This document shows, piece after piece, positions 43,801 to 57,100 of a stretch of DNA of 64,000 bases. A model generated the notes under the pieces. It did not search any database, was not told the DNA's origin, and was given only the letters and a program-made list of their open reading frames with translations. A program made the position numbers and the translations under genes. Origin of the DNA: Dolomedes plantarius (taxonomy: Eukaryota; Arthropoda; Arachnida; Araneae; Dolomedidae); contig OU015493.1 in assembly GCA_907164885.2 (NCBI GenBank), forward strand, positions 58,856,802-58,920,801, given 5' to 3'. Position 1 is the stretch's first letter, and each line of letters opens with the position of its first letter.

Positions 43801-46800
43801 GTGACCAAATAATGAACTCCTTTCTAAAAGCAATTCACTTTTAAACCTTCAGCAGATCACATTTGTATAATTTATTGTATGAAATAGTACATTACTTTAT
43901 TGCTTTAAGTATTACACTGAATTTTTAGTTATCCATTTTGTGTGTTATTTGTGCAAAACAAGGGAAAAAGAATTAAAATACCAATTTTCTGAAAGACTAT
44001 CAATATGGCTATAAGACTATAAAGCAGCATATAGAATAAAGGTAGGAAGGACTAGAATAAGACTATAAAGTAGCATATCAGCCTTTATCCATATGAATTC
44101 AAATTAAACAATTCTATTTAAATCACTAAATAAAATTCTTTCGAAACCTCTGAATAACATTTTTTTTTTTTACTATCTGTGTTTCCATACACTAATTAGC
44201 ATGAATAATGGTGAGTTCAGAGTATTAAGAAGTATGAATTACTATACTTGTCTATATTGTAATATTTTTATATATTGGGTGTTATTTTTCATTTCATCTG
44301 CATACTTTTTATAGATGTTTTTAATTTATGTCAAAGAGATATCAAGGTGGTCTCAGAGTCAGAAAACTGGGAAATACTAGGGAATTCTGTTCTGGAAAGT
44401 TCTGTGAGTATCATAGAAAAAATAGGAAATTCTGTAGAAAATGAAGGAAATCATTAATTTTTTCTTGCCATAAAGGCTTATTAACTTAAATCTTCATTTC
44501 TGTAGTTCATTTGAAAATGAAGGTTTTTTTCAAGATGTGTAAAAGAAAAAAATTTAAGTTTTCAGCATTCAGGACTGAATCAATATGTTATGGCGTAGGG
44601 CATCTGGTATATTTTGAGACACAGTGTACAGTAACGAACTTAACAGGTGTGTCATTACTTTTTTTCTTCCTACATTCAATATCCGCATACCAGCACATCA
44701 AAATTTTACTTAGACAACTGCTTGGAATCAACCTGGACCTACTTATTTTTCTCCTCCAGTTCAGGCTTTAATATGCCTACTTTTCTTCATAATCAGGTGT
44801 GGAATAGGCAAGATTTAAAAAAAATCATTTGGTGATATCTATTTAAAAAAAAAGCCTTTACCAGTTATTTGAGGCATTTTGATATATTTAAAAAAAAAAA
44901 AGAAGCTTGATATCTCCTGTTTTAGATGGCATATCTAGTGATATGACTAAAAAATGTTAGTTCAATTTACTCAAAGAAATTAACATTCCTGTCAAAATGG
45001 AAAATAAAAACCAGCTTTGTCCAAATAATTTTTCTCTTTGAATTTATGATTGCTGCATTCAAGGTTTGATAATATATTTCATTTTAATTTATGTGCAGAT
45101 AGATTTAAAATTTTATCATTTATATATAAAACTCGAAAATTATAAATGTTGGAAGATGTCTAATAATATGCATAACATTAATTTTTCTAGAATACAAATA
45201 ATATCTGATATTACTATTTTTTTTTACTAGAAATGGCTCAAGCTCAAGCTGCTGCAGTCATGAAAGAGATGGGTAAAAAAAGTGCTGAGCAGCAAAGTGG
45301 TTATTGCAGTGTGTGGGTATCATTTGTAGAAATCTACAATGAATATATTTATGATCTTCTCCAGCCCAATGTAAATCAAAGAACCAAGCTGACTTTGGGA
45401 GAAGATAAAAATGGAGATGTGTATGTTAAAGGTATTCAAAGATTATTTTAAAGTTATGCTGTTATATGCTGAATTTTTACTGTCTAACCCTTTTACTATT
45501 TATTAAAATCAATCACATACTCAAAATATCTTGAATATTTTATTTCTTGTATTTCTTATCCAATAAATCATAAATTATTTTTTGAGTTTTATAGAAAAAC
45601 TGAATTACATATTTAAACATTAGATTAAATTCACAAAGTTATGTAAACATGTTTATGCAGTGGAAGTAAATAATAATATCAAGTTAGAGTCATAATACAG
45701 GGTCATCGAAAAAGGTTGGACACATTTCAAAAACTCATAATTCTAAAAGAAATTGAGCAAACGTAATAATATTCTTTTCAAACAACTTGGCAAGTGTCGA
45801 AGATTTCTAAATGTAACTGATACGCAACCGTGACGTGGAACATTGCGTAGAAGCAATGCAAGGGGGAAGAGGTCTTCGTTCGGTTTTCTGTCAGTGCCAT
45901 TCAGGAGAAAGCTCAGTGTGTGTTGTGGTTAGCGGAGTACAAATCTGGGGTTATGTCAAGAACATTGTTTACAGCGTAAAGGTACAGGACTTGACACATT
46001 TATGGGAGAGAATTGTCGATACAATTGCCACAGTGATGCTGAACATTCTCCGTAATACCTGGTTAGAGATTCATTATCAACTTGATATGAGCAGAGAAAC
46101 CAACGGTGCTCATATTGAAACTTATTAAGGTAAAATTTTATTAAATTCTGTACATTACAACAAAAGAATTGTTTGTATTGTAATTATTTCATTAAATATG
46201 ATTATATGAAATGTGTCCAAACTTTTTCGCTGACCCTGTATATTAATTTCATTTTGAGAGCACATGCTTCTGCCCAGATGAAACAAAATTTCAACAGAAC
46301 AGAGAAGAAAATAGTTGATGGTGTTAAGATGGTACAAATATTTGATTAATCATCACCCATCTATTGTTCATTAAAATCAATCACAAAATCAAAATATCTG
46401 ACTTTTTATTTCTTGTATTTTTACGGCTTGTCTCTATGTACTATGCCATGATTAACTTCTTGATTCATCTTTCTTTGCTTGTCTTTTTCCAATAAAAATA
46501 TTTGTGTTAGATAGATATATTTGGGGATATGTTGTTTTCAAAATTATTATAATTTTGAAATGATGAATTTGATTTTATGAAAGATACTTCTTTATATGTA
46601 TGCATTTTAATTTCATTAAATTCATTGTAGGTCTGAGAGAAGTCTGCGTTTTTAACAGCTGTGAAGCTTTAAAGCTTTTGAGTTTTGGACAGAGGAATTT
46701 AAAAATTGCATCTACAAAACTGAATTATCAATCCAGCAGAAGGTATGTCAGTGCACTGTTTCTGTGTTAAATGCTTTGAATTGTGACTTGTTTATTTTAG

Positions 46801-47768
46801 GAATAATAATTCTAATGAAATTCAATATCTCATACTGCAGCTGCTTATCTTTAAACTTTAGTATTTTTATGATAATTAGCTTATACATGTATTCTTGGAA
46901 ATATATATATTTACACATGTACACACACACATACATATATGTATATATATATACAGGTGGTTATCAAAATAATGGAAACATCTATAAATATTAGTGGTGT
47001 TCAGGAAAGTGTTTTTTATTCCTTAAAATACAAGTAGGGCCTCTGGTATTTTCTATAGAATATAGTATATATATTATTCTACCGTCAGGTAGAAGTAATG
47101 AAGCTATGGGCATCGTGGTTTTGGGGGTATAATGTAAGTTGTTAAACCTTGCAGACCTTACAAAAAGGGCAAATTTTTGGAGCACGTGAAATGGGAATAT
47201 CTCTTGCGGCACCCACCTGGGTTTGGGGTGCTAGCAGCTATCTAGAGCTATCGCATCGAATGTCATGACAGCATACAGAATGTACGGATAAACATCGTCT
47301 GCGAAACAAAATAGTGGAAGAAAGGGAGAGCTGAGTGAAAGACACGGACGAGTATTGAAGCGGATTGTGACTTTTAAAAAAAAAAAAACTGCAACCAAAT
47401 TGACCATAGAGTTTGATCTGCATCTGCAGGTTCCTTATCGACCATTATAAGTAGGGAACTTCACGTACAAAACATTTACAGATAGTAACAATTCCCAAGC
47501 CACTGTAACAGATGTGAATGCAAAACGTCGTCCATGATAGTGCCATGAGCACACATATATATATATATATATGCTGTTAAACTTTATAGTGACCACCAGT
47601 AAGGGTTTTAAAAAAAGTGGCCGTTAGAAAGAGGTTTTTTTTTTGTAACATAGGCTCTGTAGAGACTTTAATCGGTTCTGAACAAAATATGGCTGTTTAG
47701 AGGGGTTGCCGGCTAAAGAAGTTTTACTATATATATATACACACACATACATATACATATATATATAA

Positions 47769-47847
<79 letters not shown>

Positions 47848-48788
47848 GTAGGATTCAAAAGTTCCCGGACTGAGCCTGTAACTTAAAAAATGTTTGCAGT
47901 AGAGCGACTACGATAACGTTTCTGTGTTACTATGTTCTCCCCCATCTTCTAAAAGTAGTTCCCAAATCTCGTGATCGGTGGCTCACCTTGGCGTCGTATT
48001 TTGTAGGTGGGTGCATTTAGTAACCAACGATTGAAAGAAATGGTGTTTGTTGAGCAGAGAATTAATATCAAATTTTGCGTTCGCTTGGGAAAGAGTGCTA
48101 TGGAGACTTACGAAATGTTGAAGCATGTGTACGGCAGTGATACATTATCGCGAACGCAAGCTTTTGAGTGGTATCAACATTTCAGAGAAGGCAGGGAAAG
48201 TGCCGACGACCAATGCGTTGGCCGTCTACAGTCTTCCCGCACTGCTGAAAACATCGAAAAGGTGTTCTTCGATATCCTGGGCATTGTCCATCTGGAATTT
48301 ATCCCTGAAGGACGCACTGTGAACAAAGAACTATGTAGACATCCTGCGTTGTTTGCGTAAGTCAATCCGGAAGAAGAGACCAAAATTGTGGGCTGAGCAG
48401 TCATGGGGGCTTTTGCATGACAACGCTCCTGCACAGTGATCCCTCCTTGTCGCTGACTTTCTTGCGAAAACGAAAATAACTGTTTTGCCACATCCTCCTT
48501 ACTCCTCTGATCTCGACCCCTGAGACTTAAGCCTATTTCCTGAACTGGCAAGTCTGTTGCAGGGTCGTCGATTTCAATCTGCAGATGAAGTTAAAAGTGC
48601 ATCGCAGGCTGAATGAAAGGAAATGGCTAAAAATGGATTCCAGAAATGTTTCAATGACCTTTACAAACGATGGCAAAAGTGTGTTGCTGCACAAGGGTCT
48701 TATTTCAAAGGAGGATGTGTTTCAGCAATTTTATTGATAATACTTTTTAAGTTATAGACTCAGTCTGGGAACTTTTGAATCCTACTAC

Positions 48789-48833
<45 letters not shown>

Positions 48834-51130
48834 TGTGTGTGAGCCAAATCATCTTGGAAGATCTAAAACAAAAATTGTAACATTTATTAGTTGGGTATGA
48901 TTTCTGTTATTGTTGCAGTATCATTTCCTTATCATGCTTCAATTTTTAAGACTATAAATTTTTTTTTCAAAATATGTTAAGAATTAAATGGGTTAAATTG
49001 TTATTTTTTTTTTCCAGTCATTGTATATTTACCATCAAGGTGGTTAGAATACCTGATCCTGAAAACATCACCTATGCTAAAGTCAGCAGGTTTGTTTCCA
49101 TTTACTTAAGTTCCTTCTTCTCCTTGCACATTGTTTAATTTTGTGAAATCTGGCTTAAGCAAGATATTCTTTTACATATTTAGAAATGATATATTGTAAT
49201 ATTAGATGAATAGGAAACTTAAAATGATTATTTTGATTAACTGTTTTTAGAAATGTTATAAATTTAAGCTTTGCTTACCTTTCATTATTACTAAATTAGT
49301 GAACTCATTTGAAATTTAATTGCAGGTTATCTTTTTGTGATTTAGCTGGCTCTGAAAGAGCTTCTAAATCTCAGACAACTGGGTTGCGTTTGAAAGAAGC
49401 TGGTTGTATCAATACATCATTACTGGTATTAGGTAGATGCTTAGAACAGTTGCGTCTTAATCCATCTCTGAGGTATAATTTACCAGCAGTATAATTTATA
49501 TGTTGTCTTTCTCTTTGCTTTTATGCTGTATTCATTATTATTATGGTTATTTATTCCTTTAACTAATATTGGAATGGAAAACAAAGTTTTTCTGATTATC
49601 AAATAATTTTGACATTTAATACCTGGAAATCAGGGATAAAGAAATCTTATGGAGCAACGGCATCTGAAATTTACTCCTGTTTTAAATTCTGTTGAAGTTC
49701 AGAAATATAAATGCAGAAATTTGTCAAAATATGTCTCAATATGCACAAAGAGAGCATCTTGCGTGGTCAGGTCCGAGCCGTCCGCTGAATGCCGTTGTGT
49801 ATCCCTCCGCGGACATCTTCGCAGCTGGGCCGCATCAGGAGCAGTTAAGCTCATTAACATTCCAATCGGCTGCAAACTCACTTCGCTTCCCTGGGAAACG
49901 CTGTTCCGTGCTCAACTTAAAGAAATGGCAAGAAAGGGGGTATAGAGTTACCCACACATAGAGATAAGAAAGAAAGAAGGCATCTTAGGGAACACAAGAT
50001 TTTAAGGACAGACAAGGGGTAAATTCACTAACTAAATTCTCTTATTTAATTAAAATCCACCAGCCAAATACACACTCAGCCACCTTACAGAATTTTAATT
50101 GTCCAACACCTCAATATTTTATATATCTACATATATATATATATTTTTATTTTTCATAGACATTTAATTATTTAGATGATTATAATGGGGCATAACCTGA
50201 GGCTTACATAAACTCGTTCTTTACCCCACCCCCTTGAGCACAACAAAAGTATGACCAAAAAAAAAGAAACCACATGATCAGCATTTAATAAATTAAATTC
50301 TAAAAATTAATCTTTAAAAATCCACCAAAAATCAGAAAATGGAGGTAAAGATTCGAAAAAGATTTTATTTTAAAGAATTTTTATGATCTTTCTCGTGATA
50401 TAAATTTTATAACCCTCAGATTATTATTTTAAATGCAAACTTTAAAGAAGGTTACAAAAACAGCTTAAAAATTTTATTTAAAAAAATCGAAGAATTTTCA
50501 AAAATCTTTCTTAATGCACCCCTACACTATAAGAAGAATCACAATGCAAAATTTCTAGGTTCAGCGGTTTGGTCTGTGCATTATCTGTCAGTCAGTCAGT
50601 CAGTTATGGAACTGTTTTATATGTATAGATTTTAGTATTTTATTTTTATTTTAATAAAATAACTTTTTTTTCAGGCTTATTCTATAAATTTTTCATTTAT
50701 ATAGCATTCTTTTCTGATAATATGCAAAGTAAGTTGTTTCCTGATATAATATTTCAGAGATAAGAAGCGGATTCCATTTCGTGAGAGTAAATTAACTCGT
50801 CTATTGTCTGGATTTTTTACGGGTAGAGGGAAAGCTGTCATGATAACAAATGCCAGCCCATCTGAGGTGACTTTTGATGAAACTCTTCATGCACTAAGAT
50901 TCTCTGCTCTGGCTACAGAAGTAAGTTACACAGATTTTTATATTTTTTTTTATGTATTGGTTATTTTATTTTTTGAACTTTTTAAAAATAACTTTTGTAT
51001 AAGTATTTCTTTATTAACAAAAATAAAATTTCAAACTACTTAAAATAATTTATTAGTCTTAAATGAGTCAAAATATAGCAAAAACCTTAGAATTGGTGTT
51101 ATTAATGTCTTTTTTTAGTTTATAAGTTTA

Positions 51131-51174
<44 letters not shown>

Positions 51175-54100
51175 TTATTTATTTATTTATTTATTTATCT
51201 GGGGCTTGGTGCAAGAAGTGCCTAAGTCAGTGTTCTCCAAGATGACTTTGTTTGCTCATGTCTCTTTAAAAAAATATTATTTTCAATGTAAGAAGTACCC
51301 AAGTCTGTACAATGGTTCAGAAAACACTTTTATACCATCGGGCAGATTTAGGTACTCCTTACATTGAAAATAATATTTGTTTAAAGAGACATAACCAAAC
51401 AAAATCATTTTGGAGAAAACTGACTTAGGCACTTCTTGTACCAAGCCACAGATATAATCCTTCTTGTTTTATAATAGATTAAGTTTTCAAATGTAAACCA
51501 TGCCTTGCTTTGTGAAAATATTTTACTTATAGGTACTTTTAAGCTATGTTTTAATAAAATGATACTCCCAAAAGTTTAATTATTATAAATTGGTTGATAA
51601 AGAAGCAAGTTATTTAATATAAAACCATCAGTATAATCTTTCAAAAATGGGATCGTAATGTTAATTTATTTTAAAAAAGAAGTTTTATATGTTTCTAACT
51701 TTTCTTTCTCTTTATGTAATAAATGGTTGTTAAACATTAATATTTTGTAAGGTAGAAGAGGAACAACATTCTTATGAAATCACTAAGTATATGACTTTAT
51801 ATCCCATTTTCAGTGCTTTGTTTAGAAAATTCTTCAGAAAAAAAAAAACTGATTTAAAATTTTATAAATTTGTTATATTTTATTCGTGGTTGTATGCTTA
51901 ACTTATCTACCTACTTAAATTCTTTTCTCATAATTAACTTTCATTTTTAAGTTTTGCTGTCAAAAAATTGCCAGTGATCGTATAATAAAACATATCCCCC
52001 TAACGAAATTATTTTCTCAAAACTAACCCCCCCTTTAAGCTTTACTTAGAATAAAGTGCAACTTGTTGGCCCACCAAAAAGACAAACTCAAACATTCGCT
52101 ACACACTAGAGTAAAGGCAAAATAATTCATTTATTTTAATTTCTATAATTTTAACATTTCTTCTTTTACAGTTTTTTCTAAATTTAATGACACACAATAA
52201 TCTCCAATCATATTTTTTTTTTCACAAAATAAAACAATTAAACAAACATTAGCAAATTTCTGGTGGCTGGCGAATACCCCTAAAACGTCGAATCAAAACC
52301 TGTTTACTTTTTATCTTTCACTTTACTTTTAACTATTTGAGCTCAATTCTAGAACAATTAAATTTTTAATTAGAAAAAAAATAATTTAACGATACCTTCA
52401 GTCGACTGAAAGAAAAAAGAGAAGAGAAGAGAAAAAAAAGGAAGGGATGAAATAAAAAAAAAGTTGGTCATCACTCGTCAGCCTCCGATAGCTCTCGGAC
52501 TTCTGCGGGAGACATCTCTCAGCCCTTCCAAAGGAAACATCAAGGAAACATCAGCGCTGGATCGGATAAGCAGTTGGCGGCTACCCGGGTCAAATCGGAA
52601 CTGCTCCCTAAGTCATCCCCCTTCTGGGGAGAAAAAAACTTTTCACCCCCCGAATGCATGCGCGCCGGAAGGTAGGACGTAGGAAATAGTTCTTATCCAC
52701 GCCTTTTCCTGACGCCGTAAAAATCAGTCCACAAAGCACAACTTTTCACATTTCGATGGGTTGTCAATTGTAGTATTTTTTTTTTTTTATATTGCGTAGC
52801 GCTGGGTTCTTGTTTGATTTTGAAGAGAACACTTGAAGACAGAGCAGCGCGCCGATAGCCGTCTTGTAACCTTCCGCGGGTCTCCTCTCGGGCTGGGCGA
52901 GGAATACGGAAAAGTAATCAAAATGCCTTTCCCCAGCGAATTCAATCTGTTTTCCCCAACATCCTGGGAAACTGTTGCAATGCACAAGTAAAAAGAAATG
53001 GCAAAAGGGGAGGGTATCGAGTTACCCAGACATAGACTTGGGAAAGAAAGAAAGCAGTTTAGGGAATACAGGATTTTAAGGACAGACAAAGGGGGTAACT
53101 TAGAAACTAATAATTTTTTATTTGTAAACTTGACTAAAATCCGCCAGCCGTCGCTCAGCCACCTTATTACATTTTAACTGTATCTACACACTTAAACACT
53201 TCTTTTAACATAAAAAATTGTGATATAACAACATCCCCTTTGTATGACAAAAATTTTTTTGAACGTAGTGAAAAAAAATTTTTTTTTTTTTTTGATTGAG
53301 AGCGCCTACCCAAAGAAAAAATGCAGAGTGGGTAGCTACCACGAACTCTCACTCTGAAAGTTGACAACCCATTTGCCCCCAGTCAGAAGTGACAAGTTCA
53401 TGGGTGCTAGACCCCACAGAGCAGTCATGCGTCCACGGCTGTCTGTCCCAAAATTACCGGGATAGACGATCTCAATTTACAAATCACACACGCACCAAAA
53501 AAAAAGAAAAAAAAAACAGTTGAAAGCATTACACAAAGAGCAAGTCCTTCATTACAAAGGGAAAAAAAATCAATACTTTTTACACACATATATAGTTTCA
53601 ATGGGTACCGATATATACTAGTAGCCACTTTGTATGCGACAAACTCATGATAATAAAATTAAAGAAAGAAAAAAAAACACAAGGGCTTGCACTGCTTAAC
53701 TTACAAAATCGACACACTTAGTCATTCCACTACTAATTTCTGCATGCACTTCATATGTACATATACATAAAAATAACAAGACATCTCGCTACAAACGCAA
53801 AACTGTTACCACACGGTGTCTAGGGAAATTTTTCGGGAAAATTAATAGTCAGCATTAACACCGCAAGAGCGGAAACACGTCCAACACTTTCGCACTTGGG
53901 AATAGTGTGGAGTGTCCGGGCATTATGTAGCGCCACCGAAACTGTCACAATAGACACTACATAAATAATCCAGACGCAACCCTTTCCCCAAGGGCACTAG
54001 AGTATACAAAAATCGGGAAAGTCAGAACATGCAGGGAGACCTGGCAAGCATGCATTGCCTTACAAGACATGGGACAACTAGACTACGTACAAGGGCACTG

Positions 54101-57100
54101 AAGCCTGGGCTGCATCTCACAAATTTGGGTACTTGCTTCGCTAACACCTTCCGTCCTTCGGCACTTTACCTTGGGAGTTGCCTCATGTCACGTCCTAGTT
54201 GCCCCCAGCGTTCCATCTTTTGACAGTTTAAAGACACAAAAAAATACATAAGAGCTGACTATAGGTCGGGGCAACCGAATGTCAGAAAATCAATACACTC
54301 GGCGTAAGCTGACACACAGTATAAGTTACCCATCCCTGTACATACACCGCAGCGTGTGGTAACGCACAATTAAAATTTATACAATACAAACACATTATGA
54401 ACACTATAAAACTCTTTTACTAACACCTCTGAACTATCAACTGGCGGCAGCGGTTCCCCTCTTTGCGCGAGATCTGGTTACTATGTTTGATGGGGGTAAA
54501 TTATCCCAACGGGTCCTTCTGACTGGCTGGTGCTGAGACCCCCTCGAATCATTAATTCCGCTTGTATGAGCTTCCCTTGGGACGGGCGAAACGGGTGAGC
54601 CTGCATTAACCGCCTGTGAACGTCTCTCTCTCCCTCTCCTAGCCGTGTTTACGAAAAAACGAGTTTTGTGTTTGGGTAACCCTGGTAACGGAGCGACACT
54701 ATCTACTCCTCTCCGGTCGCTATCTGAACCGTGGCAGTCAGCTGATCTCTCAGTCTCCTGTGTTTCTGGCCAAGCAGGAAAAATCTTACGCTCTGGGATC
54801 TTAGCTAATCTGTCAATATGGACTACCTCTTCGTGCGAAGGATCTGCGACTTGCTGAATTTTAAAGTTAACTTTAGAGGTTTGCTGTATTACACGATATG
54901 GACCTTTATTTAATTTTGATAACTTTTTACTTAAACCGGGCTTAATTGCTGGGGAAAATAGCATTACTAAATCTCCGATATTAATGTTTTTATGAACAGC
55001 GAATTTTTTTCTATAATTTTCCTGCGATTCCGCTGCTTTCTCTAAATGGGACTTCACTAGCTTAAAAGAATTTTGAAGGGTCGGTATTAAATTTTGACAG
55101 TAAGAGGGGGCGTCGTGATACGAAATTTTACTTTCCCCTGCTAAAACGTTATAAGGGAGGCGCAGATCTCTACCATAAGTTATAAAGGCTGGGGTCTCGT
55201 TAGTGGCTAAATGGACTGCCGACCGAATGGATAATAGGGCAAATTTAAGTTTAATGTCCCAGTCCGTGTGGCTGTTGTTCACTAAATGAGCTAAGGCCGA
55301 GGAGACTGTAGCATGTTGCCTTTCTATCTTGGCATTTGCGGCCGGATGATAAGGGGAAGAAGAAATGTGATGTATGTTAAATTTCTTGTATACGTCCGAA
55401 ATCGCTTCCCCGACTAAATTTCTCCCCTTGTCTGTTATAATGGTCTTGGGACACCCGTGTCGTGAAACAAAATCTGCCAATGTGTCAGCAATGGTATCTG
55501 AGGTAATATTAGAAACGGGGTACGCCTCTGGCCACTTCGAAAAAGCGCATACATATGCTACAATGTAACGGTTTCCCTGTTCGGTTAGGGGGTACGGACC
55601 TGATATATCTAGGTGAACTGTCTGCATGGGTGCATCCTGAATTTTAAGTCGCTGCAGTTCCGCCAAACCACCTGGTTTATGAGCACGGCGCTCCAAACAT
55701 TGTATACAAGATTTAATTAAATTTTGGACATGCGCACTTAGCCCCGGGCAAAAGAAAAATTGTTTAAGTCGATTATAGGTCTTAAAATGTCCCATATGGC
55801 AAGCTATTAAGGATTCGTGCGCTAAAGAAAAAACTTTGGTTAACAGGCTGAGCGGAAGCACCACCTTCTCTTGGGAATCTCTTCGGGACTTACCCCTCAA
55901 ATCATTACATTTTAAAACATTATTCTGGGAAATAAAAAAATTCATGTAGACAGGTCTCACCTGGAGTCCCTTTTTCAATAATTTTAAAACTTTACTACAA
56001 AATGGATCTTTCTCCTGGGCTGCCCTAACTTCTTTTAAAAAATTTTGGTCTTCGATGACATTAAACGATACCTGATCAGGAGGGATTGCATAGCACTGTT
56101 CACCATTTACAGGTTCGCTTACATAGTTTACCTCTTCAGAAATTTCAAAATTTATATACCTAGACAAAAAATCGGCCGTGGAGTTGCATTTACCTTTTAT
56201 ATATTTAGTCTCGAAATCAAAATCCGCCAACGAACACAGCCAACGGGCAATACGTGACGTGGGGTCCTTAAGTTTTAAAGCGTGCGTTAGCGCAGCGTGA
56301 TCAGTAAATAGAGTAAATTTTGAGTTAAAGAGATAACATTTAAAATAGTTTACGGCCCATACGACAGCTAGGAGTTCTCGCTCAGTCGCAGAATAACGGG
56401 TTTCTACCTCCTTAAGTTTTCTACTCGCGAACGCTACAGGCCTGGGAAAATTGTCTTCATCCAGCTGTGCTAAAACTGCGCCTGAGGCGAAGCCTGATGA
56501 ATCAGTATAAACAATAAAGGGTTTGTCTAATTCCGGAAGCTTTAAGGTGGGGATGGATGCCAAACCTGCGCTTAAATCCTCAAACTCTGCCTGTGCTTCC
56601 TCTGACCAAAAAAATTTACCCTTGTCCTTTGTTAAATTAGTTAGATTGAGGGCTCTTTTAGAAAAGTCGGGGAGAAATTTTCTGTAAAAATTTAATGTGC
56701 CAAGAAAACTACGAACTTGCTTACGCGACGTAGGAATTTTGAAATTCTTAATTACGTTTACATTTTTATCGGTGGGAGAAATTTTGCCGTCCTGTACCTT
56801 GAATCCTAAAAAAGTTATGTCAGATTTAAAAAAGGAACATTTACTTGGTTTTAATTTTAAATTGTGCTGCCTTAATCTATCGAAGACAAGCTGCAATTTT
56901 TCAAAATGCGAAGGAATGTCGTGCGATGCTACAGCAATATCATCGATGTAAATCTGAATGGACAGGTCGCTTAAGTCACCTAAGACAACATTCATTAACC
57001 TTTGAAAAGCGTTGGGGCTGGTGGCAAGTCCAAAAGGGCTTCTCGTGAAATTAAGTAGACCTTTATGGGTCGAAATGGCAAGTTTAAATTGATCCTCCTC

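Noticed and set aside
52464..52682. 72-codon ORF, identical copy at 60618-60836
   Set aside because: It is in the LTR of Gypsy-3 and is duplicated only because LTRs are paired; no domain and poor composition.
53231..54436. env gene in Gypsy-3
   Set aside because: No minus-strand ORF with signal peptide or membrane segment between the pol stop and the 3' LTR.
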